Source of the DNA: Adenophora triphylla var. japonica
Taxonomy: Eukaryota; Streptophyta; Magnoliopsida; Asterales; Campanulaceae
Assembly (NCBI GenBank): GCA_022495995.1
Contig: JAFEMH010002092.1
Span: 213,501 to 277,500, forward strand
DNA length: 64,000 nucleotides
Direction: 5' to 3'
Shown piece after piece: positions 9,841 to 20,664 of this stretch (positions are counted from its first letter, which is position 1; every line of letters starts with the position of its first letter). The translations under genes were made by a program, and so were the position numbers. Below the pieces are notes generated by a model that was not told the origin of the DNA, ran no database searches, and saw only the letters and a list, made by a program, of their open reading frames with translations.

Positions 9841-10869
9841 AGGCACGATTCGGAAAACAAAGTGAAGGGGTCCATCTCCATTCCTACGGTTTATCCACGG
9901 CCCATTACTTTACAAAAAGGCGGGACACAATATAGGCGAAAGTGATCACCGATCTCCTTGAAGAAATCCCTTCGGAAAATCTTGATAAAGTTAGGGAAAA
10001 CCAAGCAAATCCTGTTCGAAGAATGTTTCTTGACTTGCCCGGACATTCACGGGGCTACCACTACCGTTCGAGCAGTATGTCCTCAAAGGAAACCCGAATA
10101 GTGTCAAAGAGTCAGAATTCTTCTCATCCGGACTAATGGATTTCTCAGCCTTCGAGTTAGCTCTTCCGAAGATCAGCCAGATAGAAGCTGCCAGTAGTGA
10201 AGACAGTGAGTGGGGCTTGCGAAAGATGTTTGATGAAGAAGCACGAGATCCCCGATTTGATCGACTTCGGCTCGAGATGATGAGGTAGTTGCCGTAATTG
10301 GAGACGGTGGTGAAGATCCTTTCGATCCCCACACTTTGGTGACTAAGACGAGAGATGTCGTTGAAAGAGAATTGGGAGACATTCTACAGACCGATAGCCG
10401 GCCGAACGGCAAATGATCACGGAGCTTGGATTGGTGCCACGTCCTTCTCGGCCCGGTCGTGTCAAACACCACTGTTGTCCATACGGTTGAGTCGGGAATC
10501 TTTGAATTCCGAGTCCTACGAGTCATCCGAAGGCCTCACGCTGAGGATTATGAATATGTAATCAATGTCATCTTTCCCCTTGCTTTGAATGAAATGACGG
10601 ATCTTTACGAATATCCCTTATTGCCAACTTAACAAATGATAAATTAACTCAAAACTTAACAACGAGTTAATAATGAATCATTTGAACAAGATGTAAACAC
10701 ACTAAACGAACAATACATTAAAGAAATCTTTAAGCGGAGTTACGAGAAAAGAGGAAAACCGGGCCCAAGTGCCGAGGAGGTTTTGACAAGTGTTAACTTG
10801 GGTACCGTCGAGGAACCTAAAGAGACATAGATTGGAAGCTTCTTCCGGGGTTGAAGCAGGACAGGCTGG
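9841..10869 (+). other. Spacer between protease and RT of element A, decayed
   Basis: Only short broken frames remain, such as HAEDYEYVINVIFPLALNEM near 10540-10600 and NLGTVEEPKE near 10795. This is the variable linker between protease and RT in Tat elements. I see no separate gene. Confidence 0.55.
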
Positions 10870-11830
10870 TTAATCTACTCATAGAATACATGGACGTCTT
10901 TGCGTGGTCGTACAAGGATATGCGGGGCTAGACAGGTTCAATAGTAGAGCACGTAATCCCTCTAGCACCAAATGCTAAGCTTCTGCAGCGGTAAAACCGA
11001 GGAAAATCAAGCCAGAGTGGTCTCTATAGGTCAAAGAAGAAATTGAGAAGCTACTTTGCGGGTAGGATTCATCGAGTCATCGAATATCCGACATGGTTGT
11101 CCAATATTGTGATCGTCACCAAGGCCGATGGGAAGGTGCGGCTTGTGTAGATTTCCGGATACGAACAAGGCCCGACATCAAAGACGATTACCCCTTGCCA
11201 AACATAGACATCTGGTGGACTCCCATCGCACTTTGCCAACTACGAAGTCAAATCCTTCGTTGACGGCTTTGCGGCTACAACCGCATCAAGATGGCCGAAG
11301 AAGACCAAGAAAAATAGCCTTCACTACACCGTGGGAACTTGCTTGCTATACAGTAATGCCATTTGGGCTCAAGAATGCCGGGCTACTTATCGAAAGGGCG
11401 GCCGCGCTTTTTCATGACATGATCCACAAGGAGATTGAGGTCTACGTCGACGACATGATAATTCACTCCAAAGGCGAGGATGGGCGGCACTTTGTTGACT
11501 GCGAAAGTTCTTCGAGAGGCCGAGACAACATTCCATGAGACTAAACCACGCTAAATGCACCTTCGGAGTGACAAGGGGAAAAGTGCTTGGGTATATGGTC
11601 ACGGAGCAAGGTATCGAAGTCGACCCCAGAAAGATCAAAGCCATTATGGACATGAGGCCACCTCAAACCCGGACAGTCAAAAGCTTTATGGGCAAAGCTG
11701 CGTACATCGGCCGTTTCGTCAACCGGTTGACCACTATGTGCGAGCCCATCTTCAAGATCATGAAGAAGAATGTAGATACGAGTGGACCGAAGAATGCCAG
11801 GATGCCTTTGACCGGATCAAGGCATACTTA
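10870..11830 (+). pseudogene. Reverse transcriptase, frameshifted (element A)
   Basis: Pieces in several frames add up to a gypsy RT: MDVFAWSYKDM (near 10890), KADGKVR (near 11125), DDYPLPNIDI, MPFGLKNAG (near 11360), the catalytic YVDDMIIHSK (near 11440-11470), and the thumb region HAKCTFGVTRGKVLGY then KSFMGKAAYIGRFV (11545-11730). RT copies element RNA into cDNA in the capsid. At least three frame changes and a TAG prevent a continuous product. Confidence 0.8.
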
Positions 11831-12250
11831 GTACATCCTCCGATACTATGCCCCACATGTAGACGAGAAACCTCTTGCTCTATCTCACATCACCGATACG
11901 GCGGTTGGGGCTATGCTTGCTCGGAGAAGAAAGACTCTCGGGTAGAAAATGCCATTTACTTTGTCGGTAGGAAGCTACAAGGAAGTGAGCTCAATTACTC
12001 GGCATGTGAAAAGACTTGTGCGGGAGGTGATGCAGGTAGTCGGCAAGTTGAAGCATTATATGCGAAGCCCACTGTGAACTTGGTCTCAAAAATGGACCCC
12101 ATCAAGTACATCTTCGATAAACCTTCCCTCTCGATGCATCTAGCAAAGTGGTCCTTCTTCTTAGCGAGTACGACATCAACTATGTGACCGGAAAGGCCAT
12201 CGGGTCAAGCATTGTCGGACCATGCGGCGAACTTCCCCAGTAATAAGGGA
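11831..12250 (+). pseudogene. RNase H (RT-linked) of element A, decayed
   Basis: After the RT thumb, residues VENAIYFVGRKLQGSELNYS and the following ACEKTC match the RNase H and connection region fused to gypsy RTs, which degrades the RNA strand of the hybrid. The start of the domain is frameshifted. It is followed by DPIKYIFDKPSLSMHLAKW, the usual end of this region before the second RNase H. Confidence 0.7.
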
Positions 12251-12299
12251 CCGTGCGGGCACCGAACCCCAATTCCCGAGATGAAGGGATCTTTGTAGT

Positions 12300-12770
12300 T
12301 GAGCACGAGAAACGATGGCGGCTATTCTTTGACGGAGTCGCTAACAAAAGAGGAAATGGCGTAGGGATGCTGCTTGGTCGATCCGAAAGATGAGCATACA
12401 CCCATAGCCCTTAAGTTGAACTTCCCGCCACGAACAATGTTGCCGAGTACAAAGCTGCATTCTTTGGTTTAGAAGCTGCCCTAGAAAGGAATGTCAAGGA
12501 GCTAGAAGTTTATGGAGACTCGGCCACGATCATCAACCGGGTTTCCAACAAATGGAAGGCTGTGGACCCTAATCTTCAGCGGTATCATGCCTATATGGAG
12601 GAATTGGTAGACGGTTCGGAGAAGTGACTTTCCATTACTTGCCAAGGGAAAAGAACAGATTTGCGGATGCCTTAGCTACTCTAGCCTCAGCGGTAGAGAT
12701 CCCCGAGGGAAAAGCCATAAAACCCTTCGAGTGGGTAGAAGAGAAGCCCCGCCTTACATTGTGAAGTAGA
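12300..12770 (+). pseudogene. Second, archaeal-type RNase H (Tat hallmark)
   Basis: Translation of 12303-12360 gives EKRWRLFFDGVANKRGNGVG; 12430-12600 gives TNVAEYKAAFFGLEAALER, LEVYGDSATIINRV and AVDPNLQRYHAYM; then FHYLPREKNRFADALATLAS. The Asp, Glu and Asp positions (FDG, AEY, GDS, and the late NRFADAL) are in place. An extra RNase H between RT/RNase H and integrase is a hallmark of the Tat lineage. Frameshifts occur near 12390 and 12625. Confidence 0.8.
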
Positions 12771-12829
12771 CTTGGGACCTGAGCCTATCAAGGAACCACT
12801 GGTACAATCAAATTTACCAGTTCCTCAAA

Positions 12830-14065
12830 GATGGAGAGTCAGCTTTCAGAGACGAAGAAGGTAGACCAAAAGAAGGTGTCAAAGCCAAGAGCTTGCAAGC
12901 CCTGAAAAGGTTGGCCTCCCATTATGTCATTCTAGGAGGCAACCTGTACAAGAAACGGTACCAAGGACCACTCCTCTTGTGCGTCACTCAAGAAAGGGCC
13001 AAAGAGTTGATGACTGAAGTCCACAATGGTCCCTGCGGTCCTTATATGAATGCTAGAGCCCTGATGCAAGTCATCCTCAGAATGGGTTATTACTGGATTT
13101 CCATAGAGACAGACTGTGTCCAGCATGTCCGAGCGTGCGACAAATGCCAATGGTTTGCTAATCTCAACCATCTCCCACCTCATGACCTGTACTGCATGAC
13201 GACTCCTTGGCCGTTTGCAACTTGGGGTATTGACGTGATAGGGAAGATAGCCCCGGCAGGAAGCAATGGGCATGAATTTGTGTTAGTAGCCATCGACTAC
13301 TTCACCAAGTGGGTAGAGGCCAAGTCCTACAAGGTCCTCACTTCCAAGAAGGTGGCCCGGTTTATCAAGGAAAACATAATGTGTAGATACGGGGTGCCCA
13401 ATGAGATCATTTCTCATAATGGGTCGCACTTTGAAGGAGATTGCGATAGGTTACTGTCAGAATTTAGAATCACTCGCCACAATTCATCCCCATACAGACC
13501 TCAGACTAACGGAGCCGTAGAAGCTGCTAATAAGACGCTCGAACGGATCATCCGGAAAATGGCCACCCGTGGTCGTGGCGGCCGAAAAGCTGCATCTAGC
13601 ACTGCGGGGCTACGGGACGTCTGTCGGAACGGCTACAGGAGAAACTCCTTTTGCCTAACTTACGGGATGGAAGCAGTGTTACCGGTGGAGTTGGAAATCC
13701 CGTCATTAAGGGTCCTCCACGGAAAACGGTGTCAACGAAGTAGAATGGCTACGTAGCCGGCATGATGAGTTGGCCTGCTCGATGAAAGAAGGCTAAAAGC
13801 CATGGAGCACACCCGAGCCTACCGAGGCGAATGGCGAGCATTCGACAAAAGGTCAAGGCCGGGGACATCAAAGAGGGTGACTTAGTATTGAAAGTGAAGC
13901 CCCCTACCGAGAGATAACCCCACAGGAAAGTGGGAACCCGTTTGGATCGGCCCGTATGTGGTGCAGAAGATACTATCGGGAGGAGCCATGAAACTTGCAG
14001 ACCTGGACGGCAATCCCTTTGTCCACCCAGTCAACGGTGATAAGCTCCGAAGGTACTATGTCTAA
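12830..14065 (+). pseudogene. Integrase of element A with damaged active site
   Basis: The integrase inserts element cDNA into the host genome. The zinc-binding region reads EVHNGPCGPYMNA and later ACDKCQ; the second His of the HHCC motif, usual in GPHMNG, is Tyr here. The catalytic core has Asp in WGIDVIGKI, but the second Asp is His (IISHNGSHF, codon CAT at 13415-13417); Glu is kept in NGAVEAANKTL. The frame breaks near 13575 and 13756, and the C-terminal part ends in a GAMKLADLDGNPFVHPVNG, DKLRRYYV tail with a stop at 14063-14065. Confidence 0.85.
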
Positions 14066-14601
14066 AAAAAAAAAGAAAAGAAAAAAAAAAATCTTAGTGC
14101 AAAAAAGAGTAATGCCCAGCTAGGCTAAAAACCCAAAAAGGGCGGTCTAGGCAAAAAACAGGGCTGCACAGAAAAAATAATAATAAAAAAAAAGAAAAAA
14201 AAAAGGCCAAAAGACCTAATCCTAATAGTTCACCAGAATGAACTACGAAGACCTGAGCCCCTTAGTCTTTCTTGTAAAAAGGGGAACGTAGGCAGCCATT
14301 TATGGTTCGGTCTAAACAATAAAAAGGGCGATTATGTTTCCATGAAATGCGTCCTAAACAATAATAAAGGATATTCAAGTTTTCATAAAACGGGTCCTAA
14401 TCAATAAGACATCTGAAATTTCCATGAAATTGTGTCTTGATTAATTTCTAAGATAATATCTCTTGTTCATTACAAGTTAAAAACTTCTTAATGAGTTCAA
14501 GCACGGTCTACTCTTGACTCTGCTAACCTACTACAAAGATCTAAAATACTATAAAATGCCTAATAAAACTACTGTGTTTGCAAAATGGCAATAAGGGAAT
14601 C
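14066..14601 (+). other. Untranslated stretch after pol of A, A-rich tracts
   Basis: Immediately after the pol stop are A/G-rich tracts (14066-14092 and 14176-14205), then a conserved hairpin motif (14240-14297) and an AT-rich stretch containing two related pieces around 14330-14450. No gene is seen. Confidence 0.7.
14240..14297 (+). ncRNA. Conserved hairpin motif, copy 2 (element A, after pol)
   Basis: GAACTACG at 14240 and ACGTAGGCAGCC ending 14297. Outer arms CTACG/CGTAG; inner arms CCCCTT and AAGGGG are fully complementary across the loop. Two further copies in the same element are at 20230 and 20511. Confidence 0.6.
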
Positions 14602-16106
14602 CTAAGAAAAGATCTGTGAGTCGTCATTCGCTGAGTCATCTTTGGTCTTCTTCCCTTTACCTCGACCTCGTCGAGTTCTCTTTCTCTTCTTCTCCAAGAT
14701 GTCGGTCTCCCTCATTCCGATCTCCAGTATCCTTACTGGAGCCTCCATCAAACCTGTGTCAATAAGTGCCCTCTCAACTCGGGCACGAGTCCGCACTTCC
14801 TCCCTCTGAGCCTCAGTCAAGGGAGCGACTTCAGAGAGCCTCTTATATCGAGCCTCCGTATCTTTGATAAGATCACCTGACTGGTTATGGTGACTCGCCT
14901 TAGCCTCTGTCTCCCTCAGAGTCCTACTCGAGTCGCAGTCAGCTCCCAGTAAAGCCTCACGTCTCTCCCCCGAGATGACCTGAGTCGCTCCCATCTCCCT
15001 CTCGTACCAATCCAAGTAGACAGTGGTCAAGATGGTACTCTTCCTGCTCCTAAAGATAGCCCTGGGTGGGAAGACAGTGTATGTCCAAGCCCTCGAGAAG
15101 AATGAGAAGTTGGCTGGATCCCTCATAGCTAATGGCACCACCTCCATGGTACGGATGTCCTCCCAATCGCCCAATGGCTCCTGTAAGGCCCCGAATTGCC
15201 TGGATACCAAGCAGGGTATGTAGAAGGATGACCAGCGAGAACCTGGAACCCTCGCTATATAGGACTCTGAAATATCCTCACAGTGCGCAACCTCCGGTGA
15301 GGAACCCGCGGCCGAATGTCGAAGTGGATAGCCTAGCCATCATCGGCTCCCAGTCACCTTGGTCCCATTTGCCCTAGGCAAACCTCTCAGAAATCACCCA
15401 AGGGCACTGAGTCGGCAAAGCCCCGAGCCTCTCCTGCAGCCATAAAGTCAGCACAGCCGGACTCCCAGACCTCATAAAATGGTCTCCCCTAGCCATCCTA
15501 TCGATGCCATGAAGGGTCTCACCCAGAACCAATGGGACAATATCCTTCCCAGCCCTGCAATCTCTGACCATGTCCAAGAGACCACCATGACAGATCCCCA
15601 CAGACTCAGCAGTGAACAGAGCCGAGAATACGCAAAGGATAAAGGCATCCATAGCCACCATGGTCGTAGCGATATCCGGAGACCCGAACCTGCCCGGGAT
15701 ATCAGAAAGGTCAATCCTGTCCGGAGCAATCATCATCCTCTTAGCCTCTCCCAGAGAAATTTGCAGAAAAGATGCAAGCTTTGCTGCCACTGGCCCGGTC
15801 TTCGATTGACGGAATCGATATAGCCTCAATTTCAGGACCCCCAATCAAGGCTCGAAAGTCTTCATGCGTTGGGACAATCGCATTGTAAGAAAAGCAGTAA
15901 ACGTGTCTCCGGACGTCCCAGAACCTTGCTGCTGCTCTCAAAAGCTCCCAATCGGGCGGGAGATCCTTCAAATGCCATAAATACTTGATCTTGAAAGAAG
16001 AATCAAACAGCCCCTTGTGAGATTGAAAGTTGTATCTCACCCAAGACTGAAGATCGGACAGAAAGCGATCCCTTTTCCCCCTTTGCAATCTAGCGGGCTT
16101 CTCCAT
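14602..16106 (-). pseudogene. DUF7745-like gene antisense to element A
   Basis: Minus-strand frames from ATG at 16106: MEKPARLQRGKRDRF, WELLRAAARFWDVRRHVYCF, VPTHEDFRALIG; then, after a frame change near 15790, IVPLVLGETLHGIDRM and TLWLQERLGAL; then, after another break, a Glu/Arg-rich C-terminus ending in a basic run (KKRKRTRRGRGKGKKTK). The pattern of WxLL, FWDxxxxxF, PTxEDFxAL and ETLxxxDR resembles DUF7745, a plant family of unknown function found near or in retrotransposons. Family assignment is from memory of its motifs. At least two frameshifts break it. It lies downstream of the plant-mobile-domain gene on the same strand, ~500 bp away. Confidence 0.6.
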
Positions 16107-16637
16107 TGTAGAATGATCAAAGATGGTATCTTTAGGTCCAATATGTGCTCTGGGAATAGTTGGGACAAGTCTAGAGTGAAAATGAAATGAAATGGCCAAG
16201 CCTTGGTTTTGTTCTAAAAATAACCAGTCCAGACAGAACTATGAGCCGCATGGCTTCATTTGCTCTAGAGACCAGACCGCACGGCCTCATTTGCCTGATG
16301 TAAAAGACAATCTGCAGCAACCAAGTTGCTGCCCAAAGGGAGTTTTTCACCCCACTTTTCCAACCAAAACCTGTACAAAAACATGTCCAAAGACCATCCA
16401 AGCAGTTATATATCATTATAAATCATTTTGGCCCAATTTCAGCCCCAATTCCAAGCAAAAAACTGCCCCGAGGCTCAAGTAATATGCAAATTCATAAAGC
16501 ATAAAATAGAAAAGCAAATAAAACATTAATACATTGTTTTCGCCCCATCGGCGCCAAAATAAAGCAAAAAATAAACAAAATGTGCATAAAACTTGTTCAT
16601 TGTTTGTTTCTCTTCCTAAATCAACTCTAGAGACCTC
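16107..16637 (-). other. Spacer between the two antisense genes of A
   Basis: AT-rich non-coding DNA. On the plus strand at about 16235-16290 it holds GAGCCGCATGGCTTCATTTG and CCGCACGGCCTCATTTGCC, resembling the paired palindromes GCCGCACGGC plus CATTAGCC in LTR A at 20883-20935. This could be the promoter of the DUF7745-like gene. Confidence 0.6.
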
Positions 16638-19218
16638 CTAGGCCTCCGATCCTTCCTCTTCATCGCTACTTAGCTCATAGACGCTAGCCTCCCTCATCAA
16701 GTCCTCCGTGTCACTCACATCAGATAGATGGACATTCTCGTGCTCGTACTCAGCCAGCTGCTCCAGGATGCCAGCATTGGGTCCCCGTCCCCGAAGCATG
16801 GCGCTGGGGGAGTACTCTGAAGCCGATGAGGTGGATGCTGTGCCCCCAACGTGCCTCCTCTTGCGCGCACTGGCTCCTGCACATTCGCTGCCGCCTTTGA
16901 AGCGCAGGCCAGCTTCCTCGGAAGGGACCGACACACGTCCTTCCAGCCCCTATTCTGCCTGACCAAGCTGTCATAAGTCCGAGCTGGAACCTGAAAAAAA
17001 AAAGAGAAGAGAAGAAAATCTCAGAATTGCAAAAAAGCAAAGAAATCTGAAAGAAAAGGGAAAAGACCCTAAAGTGTACTTACGGTCTTGTCCGGCAGTA
17101 TCTTGGGGCTCCCTAGTGTCGGGGACAGGTATCCTAAACCTCCTCGGTACCCCATTGACTACATAAGAAAGATGAGCAGGAGGGATCTGCGGATCAGAAG
17201 GCTCGGCCTCCCCATATCCCTGAGTAACAACTAGCTTTACTAGCTTCTGTGGCATCCTCAGTCGCTGCTCCACAAACACAGCATATGGGGTATCCAGATC
17301 AAAATACTCCTCAGCGGCCACGCCTGCCTGATATCTCTCTATCTCATCCGCCTGCCAATCCTGGCCGCGACATCCGTCTTTGGAGGATCATGAGGGGTAA
17401 TGGCATCCAATGGAGGGATATGGCCATGCTACCTGGAAAACCGGTCCCCCAGATAGATGACATCACATGTCAGCCCAGTCAACCACCGCCTCTGCCTCGT
17501 CGCCTCCACGGCCTCTCCTAGCAGAATCTCTGGGTACCTCCCCCAAGGATAAAAGTCTACCCCGTCGTGCCCATCCCTGTTGATAACTGGCCTCACCATC
17601 TTGTAGTCAAAGGTAATCCGGGTCTTCCCGGTGAACTTATCCCTCGCATCTCCCCTCCAGCGGACCATAGCGGGAAAGATGGTAGCATCGCTCTGCTGGT
17701 TCCACGGAAAGAACCCGATCACTTCACAAAACCAGACCTGCATGTTCAAAACATCAAAAAGGTCACTCTCTCTCATAAAAATCCCAAAGAAAGAAAAGAA
17801 AAGAGAGAAAGAAGGTGAGAATACCTCCAGCGCAAAGGAGAAGCAGTCCATCGAGGCAGCCTTATTCCGGCTGTACATATCTAAGGAGAAGTAGAGCTCC
17901 GCCAATCTGGCCTCGCCCCAAGAGACCGTCCCAAGAGAGTCGAGGAGGCAAGTCATAGCTAGAGTCCCAGAATTGGCAAAGATGGTGACTGACAGCATCA
18001 ACCACACAAAGGCTCTAGCAAGCTGGGAGGCAGTCACCTCATTAGCAGCAAAGTCCTGTATGCAGTTCTGGACTGCCACCTCGACGTTCCTCGTCTCCAT
18101 TCCGAGCCCCTTGGGAATAAGCTCAAACCCGACCAGAGCTCTAAACTCCTCAGCCGTAATGTGATTCCTCCAGGTCACGGGCCTCCCGGTGAACTGCAGG
18201 CCAGTGATGGCAGTGAAATCCACAGGCGTCACTGTAAGCTCTCCCCAGCTAAGGTGAAAGCTGTGGGTGGTATCCCACCAGAACTCCGAGAGGGCCTGGA
18301 CCAAGCCCTTGCTCTTCGAGGTAATGTGAATACCTCTCCCGATAGCCTCAATGAACAGATTAAGGCCGGTAGCCCTCACAAGCTACTTGGGGTTCACCCC
18401 ATCCTTCTCAAAATCAGGCATCCTCTGCCACAGCCTCACTGCAATCTCGGAAGGCCCCCTAGACTTGTTCTCCTGTAGACAAGCACAGCAAAAGAAATGT
18501 GTCAGTCTTTTTCAAAAAAGCATGCATATATTCAAAAGTGCACATGTTTTCAAAAGAAAAGCATCCAATAAAATCTTTCTAGCATCCTTTGCATGAAAAA
18601 CGTGTCTTTCATCACTTGAAACACATCGTGTCAAGCACATTGCTCTTCTAAGCACAAAATTCCAATTTTCAAAATTATTTGCACATAAGCTTTAATTTTC
18701 AAAATATGGCATGCATGAATCCTTTTCATCGTGCAAAATCCCGTTTTTTCATCCATGATCAAAAATTGACCTAGTTCTAGCACATGCAAGAACTCCGTCA
18801 TATTTTAGACAATTATTTTCTTCATTTATTTTCGAAAAATGAGTCATTCTCATTATTTTCTCCAAAAAATTGCACATGCATGATTATTTATCTTCTTAGC
18901 CTCATAGGTTAATCATCAATATTTCAAAATCATCATCAAAAATCCTAGGAAAATTCGAGAAATTCCTAAAATTCGGGTTAAGCCCTAGAATCAAAATTCA
19001 AATCAAAAATCGACGAAATTGAGCAAATTAAGAATGCTTACCCCAACCGATTGAGGGTTCTTCGATTTGTGCTCCCTCCTACCCGGATAGAGCTCCGATG
19101 GAGGCATAAGGAAGTCATACTTCCTCTCCGTGCGGACGAGCTCTTTCCTCCTCCTTCGAGCGGCTTCGGAGATGTTCCTCCTCGCTTGTCTTGGTATCGG
19201 ATTCCCCTCCGGATCCAT
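16638..19218 (-). pseudogene. Antisense plant-mobile-domain gene of element A
   Basis: Four exons can be read on the minus strand: 19218-19042 (MDPEGNPIPRQARR, Arg-rich, donor GTAAGC), 18472-17825 (plant mobile domain core EFWWDTTHSFHLSWGELTVT, FTAITGL, QLARAFVWLM), 17738-17084 (WFCEVIGFFPWNQQSDATIF, LTGLTCDVIYLGD) and 16990-16638, which ends in an acidic tail (VYELSSDEEEGSEA). Splice sites match the copies at 6329-8450 and 57048-59063. Defects: an in-frame TAG at PK*L near 18383, a frameshift near 17430-17320, and another in exon 4. The gene lies between pol and the 3' repeats, opposite to pol, as described for antisense ORFs of Tat elements. Intron 1 (18473-19041) carries GCATCCTTTGCA repeats like the LTR. 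Confidence 0.75.
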
Positions 19219-19610
19219 CTCAATCAATAGAAGCAAGGGAATTGAGGGATTCTTGAAGAAACTCTCTCCTTTCTCTCTCTCTTCTTCGGCAGCTGATGGG
19301 CGGCAATAATGCCCAGTCCCCGTTCAAATTCTGTTTTAAATAATCTGGAAAAATCAGGCTTATGGCCATACGGCCTCTTTTGCCTCCCTCTCATGCCGGG
19401 CGGCTTCTTTCGCTCTGTGCAAAAATTACCTTTTTTCCCCTGGATTTTCCACTTGGGCATATAATTCCTATTATCCTTTAACTAGGATAACGTCATTTTC
19501 AGAAGATATCCTTTATCTCCTTATGCAAATAGACTTTCTTCCCCAGTCGCCTCCGTTACTTCCGTTATAACGGGATGACGCTAGGTGACAACCTCCGAAT
19601 TGTCATAACT
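19219..19610 (-). other. Upstream region of the antisense gene of A, with palindromes
   Basis: No coding frame beyond short ones. On the plus strand at about 19366-19395 are GGCCATACGGCCTCTTTTGCC-type and GCCGGGCGGCTTCTTTCGC words, similar in build to the U3 palindromes of LTR A. They lie 150-180 bp upstream of the minus-strand ATG at 19218. Confidence 0.5.
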
Positions 19611-20125
19611 CTAAACTTTAGCTACCTCTATCATGAATAGAGAAGTACGCTCAAGTTCTCCTAACTTTAGCTACCTCTATCACAGATAGTGAGGTACGCT
19701 CAAGTTCTCCAAACTTAAGCTACCTCTATCACAGATTGAGAAGTACGCTCAAGTTCTCCAAACTTAAGCTACCTCTATCACAGATTGAGAAGTACGCTCA
19801 AGTTCTCCAAACTTAAGCTACCTCTATCACAGATTGAGAAGTACGCTCAAGTTCTCCAAACTTTTGCTACCTCTATCACAGATTGAGAAGTACGCTCAAG
19901 TTCTCCAAACTTAAGCTACCTCTATCACAGATTGAGAAGTATGCTCAAGTTCTCCAAACTTAAGCTACCTCTATCACAGATTGAGAAGTACGCTCAAGTT
20001 CTCCAAACTTAAGCTACCTCTATCACAGATTGAGAAGTACGCTCAAGTTCTCCAAACTTTAGCTACCTCTATCACAGATAGTGAAGTACGCTCAAGTTCT
20101 CCAAACTTTAGCTACCTCTATCTCC
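19611..20125 (+). repeat. 49-bp tandem repeat, about 10 units (A 3' region)
   Basis: Units contain AGCTACCTCTATCACAGATT, then GAGAAGTACGCTCAAG and TTCTCCAAACTT. GAGAA and TTCTC form an inverted repeat. The outer units vary (ATAGTGA in place of ATTGAGA), the central ones are nearly identical, which suggests recent amplification in the middle of the array. Confidence 0.9.
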
Positions 20126-20229
20126 TCGATAGTGATGTAAGCTCTAGTATCCAATCAGGTGACAACCTCCATTAATTGTCAAAACTTCAAGGATCCTAGA
20201 CATCGTTCCTAACCTATCTAGTGATGCTT

Positions 20230-20273
20230 GAACTACGACCAAGGCTTGATTCCTCCGGGATACGTAGGTAGCC
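20230..20273 (+). ncRNA. Conserved hairpin motif, copy 3 (element A)
   Basis: GAACTACG, then GGCTTGATTCC, CGGGAT and ACGTAGGTAGCC. CTACG pairs with CGTAG and ATTCC with GGGAT, allowing one G-T pair. It lies between the 49-bp repeats and the LTR. Confidence 0.6.
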
Positions 20274-20510
20274 TTTCATAAAAGGTCCAGCCATCCGACC
20301 GCAGTGGTCACCCTTTTGTTATTCATCACTCCTCAGTGGTGAAGTAGCCCCTCATAAAGGTCCAGATATTCGACCACATCGGTTACCTCTAGCATATCCC
20401 CAGTAGGATCAATCGCCTGACCTCCTAGGTCACTTTCTCTTCTATTTCCCTAGCAAGAGACCAGTTTTCTCTTCCCCTTTCCCCAGTGGATATCTATTCA
20501 GAACTACGGC

Positions 20511-20543
20511 TTGGCTTGATTCCTCTGGGATACGTAGGTAGCC
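20511..20543 (+). ncRNA. Conserved hairpin motif, copy 4 (element A)
   Basis: A second copy 280 bp after the previous one, with the same outer arms CTACG/CGTAG and inner ATTCC/GGGAT around TCT. About 120 bp separate it from the polypurine tract. Confidence 0.6.
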
Positions 20544-20650
20544 TTCCACAGGTTTAGCCACTCGACCACCTTGGTCACCCAATCCATCTCGGTATTCGCC
20601 AGATTGGATCCTTTTTCTATCGACAACCCCACTTGCCCTGTAAGTGACGT

Positions 20651-20664
20651 TGCCGAGGGGCTTC
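20651..20664 (+). other. Polypurine tract of element A
   Basis: TGCCGAGGGGCTTC ends just before the LTR start TGTAAGTACCC at 20665. Same layout as at 4560 and 46622 on the minus strand. Confidence 0.65.
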
